A stretch of 47,211 nt of DNA. Source: an uncultured Clostridia bacterium. GTDB taxonomy: Bacteria; Bacillota; Clostridia; Christensenellales; Borkfalkiaceae. Below are positions 34,332 through 42,572 of this stretch, in pieces. The stretch is from the NCBI GenBank assembly GCA_944372515.1, contig CALVZM010000079.1:1-47211 (forward strand), written 5' to 3'. Numbering within the stretch: the first letter of the stretch is position 1; each line of letters starts with the position of its first letter. A model generated the notes under the pieces. It saw only the letters and a list, made by a program, of their open reading frames with translations, was not told the origin of the DNA and did no database searches. The position numbers and the translations under genes are program-made.

Positions 34332-35711
34332 TCACACCCCCTTCAAAGCCGCGCCTTCCGCTTGCAAACCGTGCACGAAAAATCCGTCCGCGCCGCCGCG
34401 GATGCGCAGCAAAAAGCCATGACCGCGCAGCAGCGGAAAGACGGAAGCCTGCCCGTCGAATTCTATATCATATACCCGCTTATCGCGGGCATGCTCCCCT
34501 TCGATCGTCAATTGCAGTCTGCCCCGCCCGAAGAGCGTCAGCCTGCGGAGCAGTTTCCGCCCCGCACCGAGCCCGAGCAGCGTTTCCTCGCTTTCCCAAA
34601 CCCCGGAAAGGGACGGCGCCCGATCGGAAGGAGCAAAGGCATAGACCCCGTCCGCACAGAGAAACAGGTCTTTTTTCTCGCCGTAAACGGGCGCATCCGC
34701 CGCAAAAGAGCAAAGATACCCTTCTTCGGAGAGCAAATCGTAAACCAAAGTACGGCGGTCGCCCCCTGCCGCGGTATAGGAGAGGAAATACTGCCGTCCG
34801 CACACGCCCGAAACGCAGTCGGGCACGGGGGCGGGCGGCGCGGCAGACAGCCAGGGCGCGGCAATGCGGCGCACGTCGCCCGTCTTTTGACAGACATATA
34901 ATCCGTCCTCCGCGAGGAAGAGGACGCTTTCCCCCGCCGCCTGCGCCGAGCCGCGGAAAACGCTGCCGAAGGACGCGGGACGGGAGACCGCGGAAAATGC
35001 AACGCTCTCCCCTTCCGCCTGCAAAAAGGTCAGTCCCCGTTCGCGCAAAAGGCAGAGCCTGTCCCCGCAGGATAAGATCTCCGACACGCCGCCGTATTCG
35101 GGCGAAAGATCGACATACCCCGCCGACGGATAGGCGGCATCAAAGGACGGTTCGGACAGCGGCGCGGAAAAATGCACCCGAAAACCCTTTGCCGCGGAGA
35201 CGAGAAAGAGGCGCTCGTAGTGGGTGCACCCGCACACCGCCGCGGGCGCGTCGGTCGCCGCGGAAAGCGATTCGCCCTTCCAGACAAAGCACCCTTCGGG
35301 CGCGCACAGAAAGAGCGCGGGCACGCCCTGCGCATCGACGAAGCCGATCCCCCGCGGCGGCGCGGCAAAGACGGCATCCCCCGCCGACACGGGCGCCGAA
35401 AGACTGCCGTCCGCCGCCGTATAGGTGCAGACATGCAGACCGCCGTCCGAAAAGAAGAGCACTCTGCCGCCGCTCTCCGTCCGCAGAAAATATACCCCCG
35501 ACACCGCGCTGCCGAACGCCGCGGCATCGAAGAGGCGGCGGGGCGAGCGGACAGAGCAGATCCCCTCCCCCGCCGCGCGGACGTTGCGGCTTTCTCTCGG
35601 ATAGAGCACGCCCTTTTCCGCCCTTTTCCCTCGCGGCGCCGCCGACAGCGCAAACGACGCCGATTTGCCGTTCAACGCGGGCACGGCTATCTCCTTTTGA
35701 TAGATCGGCAT
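34332..35711 (-). CDS. P22 gp10-like head-closure/DNA-stabilisation propeller protein
   Basis: The 459-aa protein starts at ATG 35711 after AGGAGGTG, 1 nt from the preceding stop. It is an all-beta repeat protein with recurring hairpins ending in Gly-Asp/Gly (RVLFFSDGGLHVCTY, PALFLCAPEGCFVWKG, RLFLVSAAKGFRVHFS, SVLFLAEDGLYVCQK, KDLFLCADGVYAFAP). It includes GYVDLSPEYGGVSEILSCGDRLCLLRERGLTFLQ, the style of packaged-DNA stabilisation proteins (P22 gp10, a beta-propeller of similar length). Context (adaptor before it, terminal protein after it) agrees. The assignment is by architecture and order, not by strong identity. Confidence 0.7.
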   Translation of the reverse strand: MPIYQKEIAVPALNGKSASFALSAAPRGKRAEKGVLYPRESRNVRAAGEGICSVRSPRRLFDAAAFGSAVSGVYFLRTESGGRVLFFSDGGLHVCTYTAADGSLSAPVSAGDAVFAAPPRGIGFVDAQGVPALFLCAPEGCFVWKGESLSAATDAPAAVCGCTHYERLFLVSAAKGFRVHFSAPLSEPSFDAAYPSAGYVDLSPEYGGVSEILSCGDRLCLLRERGLTFLQAEGESVAFSAVSRPASFGSVFRGSAQAAGESVLFLAEDGLYVCQKTGDVRRIAAPWLSAAPPAPVPDCVSGVCGRQYFLSYTAAGGDRRTLVYDLLSEEGYLCSFAADAPVYGEKKDLFLCADGVYAFAPSDRAPSLSGVWESEETLLGLGAGRKLLRRLTLFGRGRLQLTIEGEHARDKRVYDIEFDGQASVFPLLRGHGFLLRIRGGADGFFVHGLQAEGAALKGV

Positions 35712-35712
35712 T

Positions 35713-36357
35713 TCAGACCCACCTCCTGGAACGGATGACGCGCGGACGGGTGGACGCATGCGCGCACAAAAGCGCGTCCTTGTATTTTTTGTCCCACACG
35801 AGCGCCTCGTCGTACTGCCCGGAGATCAGACAGTATTCGCACGCCACGCCGTAAGAGAGCAGCCGCTCGGGAACGCGGGCGGCATATTCGCTGGGGTCGC
35901 TCAGCCGCTTGGTCTCGGGAGAATAGGAATACGTGATCACCGAAGTGCCCGCGCGGGTGCGCAGATATTCGGGAAAAACGGTATAGGGCAGTTTGTTGCC
36001 GTATTCGTCGGTTACCGACAGAATGGACACGGGCGTGCGCAGAAATGCCGTATAGGGCAGCGCGCCCGTATCGCAGACGACGGTCTCTTCCGCCGTCAGC
36101 GGCAGATAATCGAGCGCCACTTCGTTCTCCACGATGTTATAGCAGCGCAAGAGGATGTCCGCTTCCCGTTTCAGGGTGCGCACCTTTTCGGCGTCCGCAT
36201 TTTCGTTTTCCCCGTCGGATGCGGACATGCCCTCATCCGAAAGCGCCGTTTCCCCTTCTGCCGTCCCGCGAAAAAAACCGCCTTTGAGATATCGGAAAAG
36301 TTCTTCCTTTCCAAGAAGAAACGCCGCCTGCGCCGCAATGTCCCTGACAAACATCAT
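35713..36357 (-). CDS. Head-to-tail adaptor-like protein
   Basis: The 214-aa protein (AAGGAGG before the ATG) has an N-terminal helix pair (DIAAQAAFLLGKEELFRYL), an acidic insert, and then helix and strands (LLRCYNIVENEVALDYLPLTAEETVVC, PVSILSVTDEYGNKLPYTVF). The pattern of a helical bundle plus an insertion between coat and hub genes is that of portal adaptors (gp4/gp6-type connectors). It ends with a basic tail. The family call is inferred from fold pattern and gene order. Confidence 0.65.
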   Translation of the reverse strand: MMFVRDIAAQAAFLLGKEELFRYLKGGFFRGTAEGETALSDEGMSASDGENENADAEKVRTLKREADILLRCYNIVENEVALDYLPLTAEETVVCDTGALPYTAFLRTPVSILSVTDEYGNKLPYTVFPEYLRTRAGTSVITYSYSPETKRLSDPSEYAARVPERLLSYGVACEYCLISGQYDEALVWDKKYKDALLCAHASTRPRVIRSRRWV

Positions 36358-36428
36358 ATGATTTCCTCCTTCAAAAAAATATGGGCAGAGAACGGAAAAT
36401 TATTCCAATCCCCTGCCCTGCCCCCGCC

Positions 36429-36456
36429 AAAAAGCGGCGGCGGAACACACCGCCGC
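36429..36456 (-). terminator. Leaky terminator downstream of the coat gene
   Basis: GCGGCGG/CCGCCGC arms with a 6-nt loop are followed after 3 nt by TTTTT on the minus strand, in the 119-bp gap after the coat protein gene. A partial stop here would raise coat protein over the downstream connector proteins. Confidence 0.6.
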
Positions 36457-36476
36457 AAAGCGGGGCATAACCTGTT

Positions 36477-37646
36477 TTATTTCTCGGTGATGCCCGAAAG
36501 CATCGCCTGCCCACAGGGACGGGTGCAGACAAGATCGGCATATTTGACGAGCGTCGCCGTGTAAACGGGCTTGCCCGCCACCTGACGGAGCACCTTTCCG
36601 TCCTCGCCTTCCAGCCACTGCCAATCGCAGAGTTGATGCAGGCAGAAATCGTCCGTGTTGAGCAGATACATCGTCCCGCTCGGGCAGAAACGGTCCGCCA
36701 CGACAGGGATGCCGTCGAAACTCATCGCCTTATACCCGCCCGCAAGTTCCATCGTGTCCACGATGCGCTTATACGTCGAAAAATATTCCGCCAGGGCGCG
36801 CTTGACGCCCCAGGAGCAGACGATGAAGTTGACGCGGCTGCCCGAAGTCTCTTCCAGATAGTCGATGGCGGTCTGGATGGCGGTCTCGCCGATCGTGCCG
36901 ACGCTCGTCTTTTTGTAAGGCGCCATCCATTCGTTATCCTTCCGGTTCACGCCGTAAAGGGTATCGCCGTCGCCGAAGATCGCGCCCAGCCCCGTCAGTT
37001 CCAGCCCGTCGGAATTCTGCACGACGATGCGGGAAGAGGCGGGCACGCCCTCGCTCGTCAGCGTGGCGCCGTCCACCTTGACGGTCTTGGACGCGCGGTT
37101 GATAGAGAGAATGGTCCTGCCGCCCGCCAGAACGGTCTTGCTGCCCGCCGCGACGAAATCGACGATCATGCCTTCGGCGAGATTGCGCACGTCCTCCACC
37201 GTAACGACGCCGCTTGCAATGCTTTTGACGGTCGTCAGCGTGCCGCTGCCGTCGCCGAAGAGCATTCTGCCGAAGTTGAAGGAAGAACTCTTGACGAGCC
37301 CGTCCATCTCGTCGCTCAGAAGATTGACGAACGCCCCTTCGTTGTTGGCGGAGGAACGGATGGCTTTGTCGGAGATCTCAATGGTGCCGAAGAGATTTTT
37401 GAGGGTCGTTACGAACTGCGCGTAGCGATTGCCGCCCGCCGCGGGCAGGTTGCCCTCTTCGGTGCCCGCCCCCACGCCGCCGTTGACGCCGTAGCGCACC
37501 AGGCGGCGCACGTCTTTGCCCCAGACGTCCGCCGTGCTCTGCCTGATCTGCGCAAGCAGAGGATTGACCGACGTGTTCAGCATGTCGGATACCGCGCCCA
37601 GATAAAAAGTTTTCAATGCGTTGTCCGCTGTTTCCATGGTTACCAT
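36477..37646 (-). CDS. Major capsid protein (HK97-fold)
   Basis: The 389-aa protein is the probable coat subunit. An N-terminal arm (NALKTFYLGAVSDMLNTSVNPLLAQI) is followed by the P-domain/E-loop region (VRYGVNGGVGAGTEEGNLPAAGGNRYAQFVTTLKNLFGTIEISDKAI). A beta-rich inserted domain at about residues 150-225 (VTVEDVRNLAEGMIVDFV, TILSINRASKTVKV) precedes the A-domain (AGGYKAMSFDGIPVVADRFCPSGTMYLLNTDDF). This layout is seen in phages whose coat carries an I-domain. It sits between scaffold and adaptor genes as expected. The AGGAG ribosome site has an 11-nt spacer. Confidence 0.85.
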   Translation of the reverse strand: MVTMETADNALKTFYLGAVSDMLNTSVNPLLAQIRQSTADVWGKDVRRLVRYGVNGGVGAGTEEGNLPAAGGNRYAQFVTTLKNLFGTIEISDKAIRSSANNEGAFVNLLSDEMDGLVKSSSFNFGRMLFGDGSGTLTTVKSIASGVVTVEDVRNLAEGMIVDFVAAGSKTVLAGGRTILSINRASKTVKVDGATLTSEGVPASSRIVVQNSDGLELTGLGAIFGDGDTLYGVNRKDNEWMAPYKKTSVGTIGETAIQTAIDYLEETSGSRVNFIVCSWGVKRALAEYFSTYKRIVDTMELAGGYKAMSFDGIPVVADRFCPSGTMYLLNTDDFCLHQLCDWQWLEGEDGKVLRQVAGKPVYTATLVKYADLVCTRPCGQAMLSGITEK

Positions 37647-37690
37647 AATTGCATTTACTCCTGTTATAAAAAATTATTCTTTGAAAAAAC

Positions 37691-38209
37691 TTATCCGCGA
37701 TGATTGCGGAAATAACCGAGCGCCATGGCGCCCGCTTCGGCAAGGCTGCCGGGCTTTGCCGCGGGACTGACGACGCTCACGCCGCCGCCCGTCAGCGGGA
37801 CGGCGCTCTTTTTCACTCCGTCGAGATATTCCGAGATGATCCGCTTTTTTACCTCTTCGGAGACGTTTGCCCGACGGAAAAGTTCCTCGTCCGTTTCGGG
37901 CGCCGCTGCGGGCGGCGGGGCGGAAGCGGAAGCCTGCACCGCGGGCGGCGTTGCCGGTCCTGCCGTCTGCGGCGGGATGTTCCTCTCCCCCCTCTCCCGT
38001 TCCATCTCTTTCAGGCGCTGAGAGCGGCGGGTGAATTCTGCCTGTAAAGAATTGTAAGCCCGCAAAAGGGCATCGACGCTTTGGAACTTGCCCGTATTCC
38101 CCGCTGCCGCCGAGCCTCTGTCCTCCTGCGCCTGCGCGCCTTGCTCCGTCGCGGTGTTTTCGGGCATGCCCTCTGCTTTTTCCATGTTATCCTTTTTTTC
38201 TTCGTCCAT
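37691..38209 (-). CDS. Scaffolding protein-like
   Basis: The 172-aa protein is hydrophilic and low-complexity. An acidic N-terminus is followed by a helical segment (KFQSVDALLRAYNSLQAEFTRRSQRLKEMERE), an Ala/Pro-rich linker, a second helical segment (DEELFRRANVSEEVKKRIISEYLDGVKK) and a short C-terminal helix with basic residues (ALGYFRNHRG). Acidic, helical, disordered proteins between portal and coat genes are typical scaffolds, and the basic C-terminal helix is the usual coat-binding part. The role is inferred from composition and order. Confidence 0.72.
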   Translation of the reverse strand: MDEEKKDNMEKAEGMPENTATEQGAQAQEDRGSAAAGNTGKFQSVDALLRAYNSLQAEFTRRSQRLKEMERERGERNIPPQTAGPATPPAVQASASAPPPAAAPETDEELFRRANVSEEVKKRIISEYLDGVKKSAVPLTGGGVSVVSPAAKPGSLAEAGAMALGYFRNHRG

Positions 38210-38224
38210 GATGAAACTCCTTTT

Positions 38225-40081
38225 TTATTTTTTGTCCAGAAATGCCGTGTGTTCGGCAAGATGCCTCTCCACGCGCGCCTTGGTCTGCGCCCCGCCTTTT
38301 GCCGCAAACTCTTCCGAGAGCAGGAAACGTATGTGCTCGGTGGCGTGCAGCGCATGGTCGTCATACGTCTCCGCCTGCACTTCCTCGCCCGCAAGCAGCC
38401 GCAGATTTTCCTTTTCCGCCTTGGCGATATGCAGGGAAGAGATGTCCCGCGCGGCGGAAAGGTTGCCGAACCCGAGCACTTCCAGCACCTTGTTTTTGGT
38501 GCTTTCCGAGATCCTGCCCTCCCCGTCGGACAAGAGCCCCAGCGAGAGCAGTTCGAGCACGGCGGCGCGCTTCTGCTCGGGCGTCTGCACGTTGGTCGTG
38601 TCGAACACCACGTCGTCCGAAGAGATGTCCGACGCATTGAAATAATAAATTTCCGTGCTCTTGCCCTCGCCGCTGACGGCGATCATGCGGCGGGTGGTCG
38701 CAAACTGCTTGTACAGTTTGAGTATCTGCCGCCCCACTTCTTCCGCCGCGCGGCAGACGGACTCGGCGCTGACGGACATGCGGTCGTCCTCCTGCGCAAG
38801 GAGCAGTTGCAGCCCCGTCGCGCTCGTAACGTTGGTCGGGTTGACGGAATTGCGCGTGATCTCGCTCGTGCCGGAGATGCGCGTGAATTCGCCCGTGATG
38901 GTCTCTTCCTCTCTCGCAAACTCGGCGGGGATCTCTCCGCAGTCGAACATGGCGGGCGGACGGCTGCCCTGCCGATAGATCAGTATCTTCCCGGGGCAAA
39001 GCCCCTCTTCGGACAACTCGTCCGTATCCACCGACCCGTCCTCGACGGCGACGATCCCCATGGAAAGGCGGTTGAGAAATTCATGCTTGCGGTTGCGCAC
39101 GGCGTTGTATGCCCGCTGCAACGGAATGAGGCGGTCGACGACGCTCGCGCCGAAGAACGCACCCGGCAGGGGCAGGGAGACCTGCCGCGCAAACGGGAAT
39201 TTCCTTGCCCCCTTGTCGCCGTTGAGATAGGGCAGATCCCCCTCATAGAGAAGTTTGCCGCCCGCCACGATCTCCAACCGCCCGTTTTTCCGTTTGGAAT
39301 CGGGCATGGTATACCGCTCGATGACGATTTCGTAATTTTTTCCGGTGTACCCCATGCCCTGCCCTTCGACCGTTTTCCAATGGCGGGAAAGGGAATAGGG
39401 CGAAAGGGCGAACTCCGAGATGTCCCGTCCCGCCGTATGCACGCCGAATTTTTCAAAGATCTCCCCGACGGGCACCGCCTTGGCGTGTATGAGCGAACGG
39501 ACGTCTTCCATGCGCTCCGCGGAGAGCGAATCGGGAAAGATCTCAAAGGGCGGAACGGGCACCACGGCGACATCCCCTTCCTTTCCGTTCCCCGTCCCGC
39601 CGACGACCGCCGCGCCGCCGTCGGCGTCCCAGAGCACCTTATAAAAAGCGGTGCCGCACACTTCCGACCACAGCGTGGCGCGGGAAATGATGCCGTGCAG
39701 GTTGACCCGCTCGCCGACGGCGCGCAGGATGTCGGAAGCGAGGCGGGCGCACTTGATGTCCCCGTCCTCGTCGGACGCGGCGCGCACTTCGAGGGAAGGA
39801 CGGCTCTTTTCCAACTTCGCGCAGCGGGTCTCCACCGTCGGCGCGATGTGGTTGAACACGCGGCGGGACTGCCAATAGAAGCGCTTGTCCTCCTCGGCGA
39901 TCTCCCCGTCGGGGGCGATGTCGCAGTACTGATTGCCGCTGAAAAAATTCATGTTCAGTTCCCAGCCGCGTTCCAACTCCCGCCGCTCGGCGCGGCGGCG
40001 CTCAAAATCCTCTTCGACGTCCCGCACAAGCGCCTGCACGCGCTTTTCCTCGGCATGTCTTTCCAGATCGGTCTGTTTCAT
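38225..40081 (-). CDS. Portal protein (P22-like podovirus type)
   Basis: The 618-aa protein starts at ATG 40081, overlapping the stop of the 91-aa gene (ATGA); a longer upstream frame is shared with other genes and is rejected. It has the long-portal pattern: an N-terminal helix-rich region with WELNMNFFSGNQYCDIAP and FYWQSRRVFNHIAPTVETRCAKLEKSRP, the wing/stem region (VPPFEIFPDSLS, PFARQVSLPLPGAFFGASVVDRLIPLQRAYNAVRN), and the helical crown and barrel region (ITRNSVNPTNVTSATGLQLLLAQED). It forms the dodecameric DNA gate at one capsid vertex. The sequence is intact. Confidence 0.9.
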   Translation of the reverse strand: MKQTDLERHAEEKRVQALVRDVEEDFERRRAERRELERGWELNMNFFSGNQYCDIAPDGEIAEEDKRFYWQSRRVFNHIAPTVETRCAKLEKSRPSLEVRAASDEDGDIKCARLASDILRAVGERVNLHGIISRATLWSEVCGTAFYKVLWDADGGAAVVGGTGNGKEGDVAVVPVPPFEIFPDSLSAERMEDVRSLIHAKAVPVGEIFEKFGVHTAGRDISEFALSPYSLSRHWKTVEGQGMGYTGKNYEIVIERYTMPDSKRKNGRLEIVAGGKLLYEGDLPYLNGDKGARKFPFARQVSLPLPGAFFGASVVDRLIPLQRAYNAVRNRKHEFLNRLSMGIVAVEDGSVDTDELSEEGLCPGKILIYRQGSRPPAMFDCGEIPAEFAREEETITGEFTRISGTSEITRNSVNPTNVTSATGLQLLLAQEDDRMSVSAESVCRAAEEVGRQILKLYKQFATTRRMIAVSGEGKSTEIYYFNASDISSDDVVFDTTNVQTPEQKRAAVLELLSLGLLSDGEGRISESTKNKVLEVLGFGNLSAARDISSLHIAKAEKENLRLLAGEEVQAETYDDHALHATEHIRFLLSEEFAAKGGAQTKARVERHLAEHTAFLDKK

Positions 40082-40353
40082 GTTTCTTTCTCCTTTAACA
40101 ATTTCAATAAGCGTTGTTTTTCGTTTTCCAATTCCTCGTCGCTCATGGCGGACAGATCGGCGGCGGAGCCGTCCAGCAGCATTTTGACCGCTTTCAGGTC
40201 GGGCGGAACGTCCTTGCGCGTTTCCCGCCGCTTGACGAGCCTGAGTTCCCCGTCCTCCACGCCGTATTCCTCCGTTACCTCTTCGAGCGAGAAGCCAAAC
40301 GCCACCTTTCTGAGCGCGGCGTCGATCTCTTTGTCGTTTTGCCTGTTCTCCAT
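40078..40353 (-). CDS. Small terminase-like/HTH protein
   Basis: The 91-aa protein (DAALRKVAFGFSLEEVTEEYGVEDGELRLVKRRETRKDVPPDLKAVKMLLDG) has a small helix-turn-helix followed by a beta-hairpin, then a C-terminal acidic coiled segment. Proteins with this FG-x-EEVTEEY...PPDLKAVK pattern sit beside large terminases and are annotated as small-subunit or RinA-like. It lies 3 nt after terL and overlaps the portal start. It may recognise DNA for packaging. Confidence 0.7.
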   Translation of the reverse strand: MENRQNDKEIDAALRKVAFGFSLEEVTEEYGVEDGELRLVKRRETRKDVPPDLKAVKMLLDGSAADLSAMSDEELENEKQRLLKLLKEKET

Positions 40354-40356
40354 CTT

Positions 40357-41793
40357 TCAATATTCTCCGTGTTTTTGTCTTGCAAGCCGCCGGATGCGCC
40401 GCTGTTTGTCCCGCTGTATCTCGCTGAGCGGCGGCGTTTCGGCGCGTCCCCGCGGACGGGACATGAGGTAATAACGCATTTCGTCCAGGGCATGGTCGTC
40501 CCGTTTTTTCGGCACGTCCCCTTCGCCCCAGAAATACCCCTTGATCTCCCGTATCAGATTGACGCAGCCTTTGAAAATGTAGATGTCCGGCATACCGTTT
40601 TTTCGGTTGAGATAACTTTTGACCCGCTGGATGCCCGAAAACAGGTCTTTGTCCACGTCGGGATTGACGAGGATGCCCCGTTCGTAAAACAATTCCCCGA
40701 CGCTCTTGACCGAAGCCAGCGTGCGCTGTTTCGCCGCGCTGTCGATGAGCGCGCGGATGCGTCCCTTTCCGTCGGTGTGCCAGCCGAGGCGGGCGCAGAT
40801 CTCCTTGATGCGCGCGGCGTGATAGTCGACGTCTTTGCCCGCCTGATAATATTCATAGACGACATATACGTTGTCATCGGGATCGACGGCATACCAATGC
40901 GCGGAGAGCGGGTTGTGCAGTCCCGGGTCGATGGAAATGTTGTCCTGCCACTCGGGCGGCAGGGCAAACGGCTCGATGACGTGCACGCTTTCGTCAAATT
41001 CCGGATAGACCAGCCCTTCCCCCGCGGCAAACCGCCCGTAGCGGCGGGCTTGCAGCGCCGTTTCGTCCAGACTGTTTTCCAATAGGGCGATCTCCTTTGC
41101 GGAAAGAAAGGGATTGTCCGCCCATTCCATGAACTCGTACCACACTTCGGGATTGTTGCCCTTGTTCAGATAAATTTCGTCATAGAGAAAGGTGATGCCT
41201 TTCAGGGGCGTCATGGTGCCGAAGAGATCCCCCCGCCTGTCCATGACGCGCATGCGGCACTCCTCATAGACGTCCTTGGGCGGTTCTTCGTCGAACCAGA
41301 CGAAATCGAGCGAACTGCCCTGAAACTTTTCCCTGCCCTGGTCGCAACTCTTGAACCCGATGACCGAACTGCCGCCCAGGACGTTTTTGACGCGGATGAA
41401 GTCGATGACCCCGTTTTCGGGGGAATCCCTGCGGCCCGAAAGCATGACGATCTCCTCGATCCAATCGGGGCGCAGATAGTGCAATATCTTCTTCTGCGCG
41501 ACATCCCGCTGCACCTGCTGGGAGAGGGAGACCACCCAGCCCGCGACGTTCTTCCGGTTCCTGCGGTAAGGGTGGATGCCGCGCGCCATATAGACGCACT
41601 CCACCGCGCCGCACTCGGTCTTGCCCGAACGGTTGCCGCCGAACACCCAGCGGTTGCGCTTTTTGCATTTATGAAAGAGCAGTTGTTTCTTGTGCTTTTT
41701 CCTGCCCGTGTTGTAGGCGGCGAGGGCGTCCTGCGCCCTGCGCCTTGCCTGTTCCCGCTCGATCGCGGCAATTTTTTCGATGATATTCTCCAT
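40357..41793 (-). CDS. terL: Terminase large subunit
   Basis: The 478-aa packaging motor starts at MENIIEKI (ATG 41793). Walker A GNRSGKT is at residues 53-59, Walker B with the catalytic pair at 163-170 (DFVWFDEE), and the coupling motif GTMTP at 192-196. The RNase-H-like nuclease has SIDPG (Asp289), LIDSAA (Asp351) and HALDEMRY (Asp437). All acidic residues are present, so packaging and cutting should work. The N-terminus lacks the usual extra adaptor region. A gene on the opposite strand starts 58 bp upstream. Confidence 0.93.
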   Translation of the reverse strand: MENIIEKIAAIEREQARRRAQDALAAYNTGRKKHKKQLLFHKCKKRNRWVFGGNRSGKTECGAVECVYMARGIHPYRRNRKNVAGWVVSLSQQVQRDVAQKKILHYLRPDWIEEIVMLSGRRDSPENGVIDFIRVKNVLGGSSVIGFKSCDQGREKFQGSSLDFVWFDEEPPKDVYEECRMRVMDRRGDLFGTMTPLKGITFLYDEIYLNKGNNPEVWYEFMEWADNPFLSAKEIALLENSLDETALQARRYGRFAAGEGLVYPEFDESVHVIEPFALPPEWQDNISIDPGLHNPLSAHWYAVDPDDNVYVVYEYYQAGKDVDYHAARIKEICARLGWHTDGKGRIRALIDSAAKQRTLASVKSVGELFYERGILVNPDVDKDLFSGIQRVKSYLNRKNGMPDIYIFKGCVNLIREIKGYFWGEGDVPKKRDDHALDEMRYYLMSRPRGRAETPPLSEIQRDKQRRIRRLARQKHGEY

Positions 41794-41851
41794 TGTTCGC
41801 CCAATTTTGTCCTTTTGCCCCGCTTTTCGGGCGCTATACTTATCTTTGCCT

Positions 41852-42565
41852 ATGAAAAAAGCGATCGTGAGCACGCTACTGAGCCTGCTGTGTGCAACTT
41901 CATATCTGTCCGTCGCCGTTCTCCCCGTGAAAAGAGCCGCCGCGGAGAGCGAAGAACGCTATGCCTGCGCCCTCTCCCGCAACGTCTACCTCTACGGCGC
42001 GGAGGACGAGGAGAGCGGGCTGTTCTGCATTCCGTATACATATTACGTCAAGGTGCTGTCCGAAGGCGCAGAATATTGCTATGTGCAGTACGCCACGGAC
42101 ACCGCGCCGTACAGCGCCGTATACGGCTATTGCCGCACCGAACAACTGCACTTCGTGGATTTCCTGCCCGAACGCCCCTTCCTCTATTACCCGATCGATG
42201 TAACCTATACGCTGGAAACGGGGAGCGCTTTCCCCGCGGGGGAAGACGTGTTTTCCGAAGTTACCCTGACCTATGCCTATTACGGGGACTATGCCGTCGG
42301 CTCGTCCGTCTATTGGTACGTCGCCCTCGACGGCGAACGGGGATATCTGCCACGCACGCGGGAACTTTCCTATGAACTGAACACCGATTTTGAACAGACG
42401 GAGCCGGGGAAAGACGCGGGAGGAAGCGAAAACGGCTCCCCCGTGCCCGTCGCGCAGATCGTGCTCGGCGTCGTGCTGTGCCTGCTCGCCGCCGGCGTCG
42501 CCTATTATCTCCTGCGTCCCCGCCGTGCCCTGCCGCCGCCGACGGAAAACGAATCGGAGATATAA
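41852..42565 (+). CDS. Secreted SH3-like protein with C-terminal anchor, antisense inside the capsid cluster
   Basis: The 237-aa protein has a signal peptide (KKAIVSTLLSLLCATSYLSVAVLP, AAA cleavage near residue 31) and a region of about 145 residues. That region contains an SH3-like barrel (ALSRNVYLYGAEDEESGLFCIPYTYYVKVLSEGAEYCYVQY) and a second beta unit (YYPIDVTYTLETG). A polar linker, one membrane helix (VPVAQIVLGVVLCLLAAGVAYYLL) and a basic end follow. It is the only rightward gene within the head cluster and converges with the HTH gene, 7 bp from its stop. A -10 TATACT ends 11 nt before the ATG. It resembles the C-terminal half of the 856-aa protein at 43368. Confidence 0.85.
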   Translation: MKKAIVSTLLSLLCATSYLSVAVLPVKRAAAESEERYACALSRNVYLYGAEDEESGLFCIPYTYYVKVLSEGAEYCYVQYATDTAPYSAVYGYCRTEQLHFVDFLPERPFLYYPIDVTYTLETGSAFPAGEDVFSEVTLTYAYYGDYAVGSSVYWYVALDGERGYLPRTRELSYELNTDFEQTEPGKDAGGSENGSPVPVAQIVLGVVLCLLAAGVAYYLLRPRRALPPPTENESEI

Positions 42566-42572
42566 ACTTCCT

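Noticed and set aside
38081..40471. Long rightward open frame (796 codons) opposite the portal gene
   Set aside because: The portal on the other strand has clear family motifs and an ATGA-coupled start.
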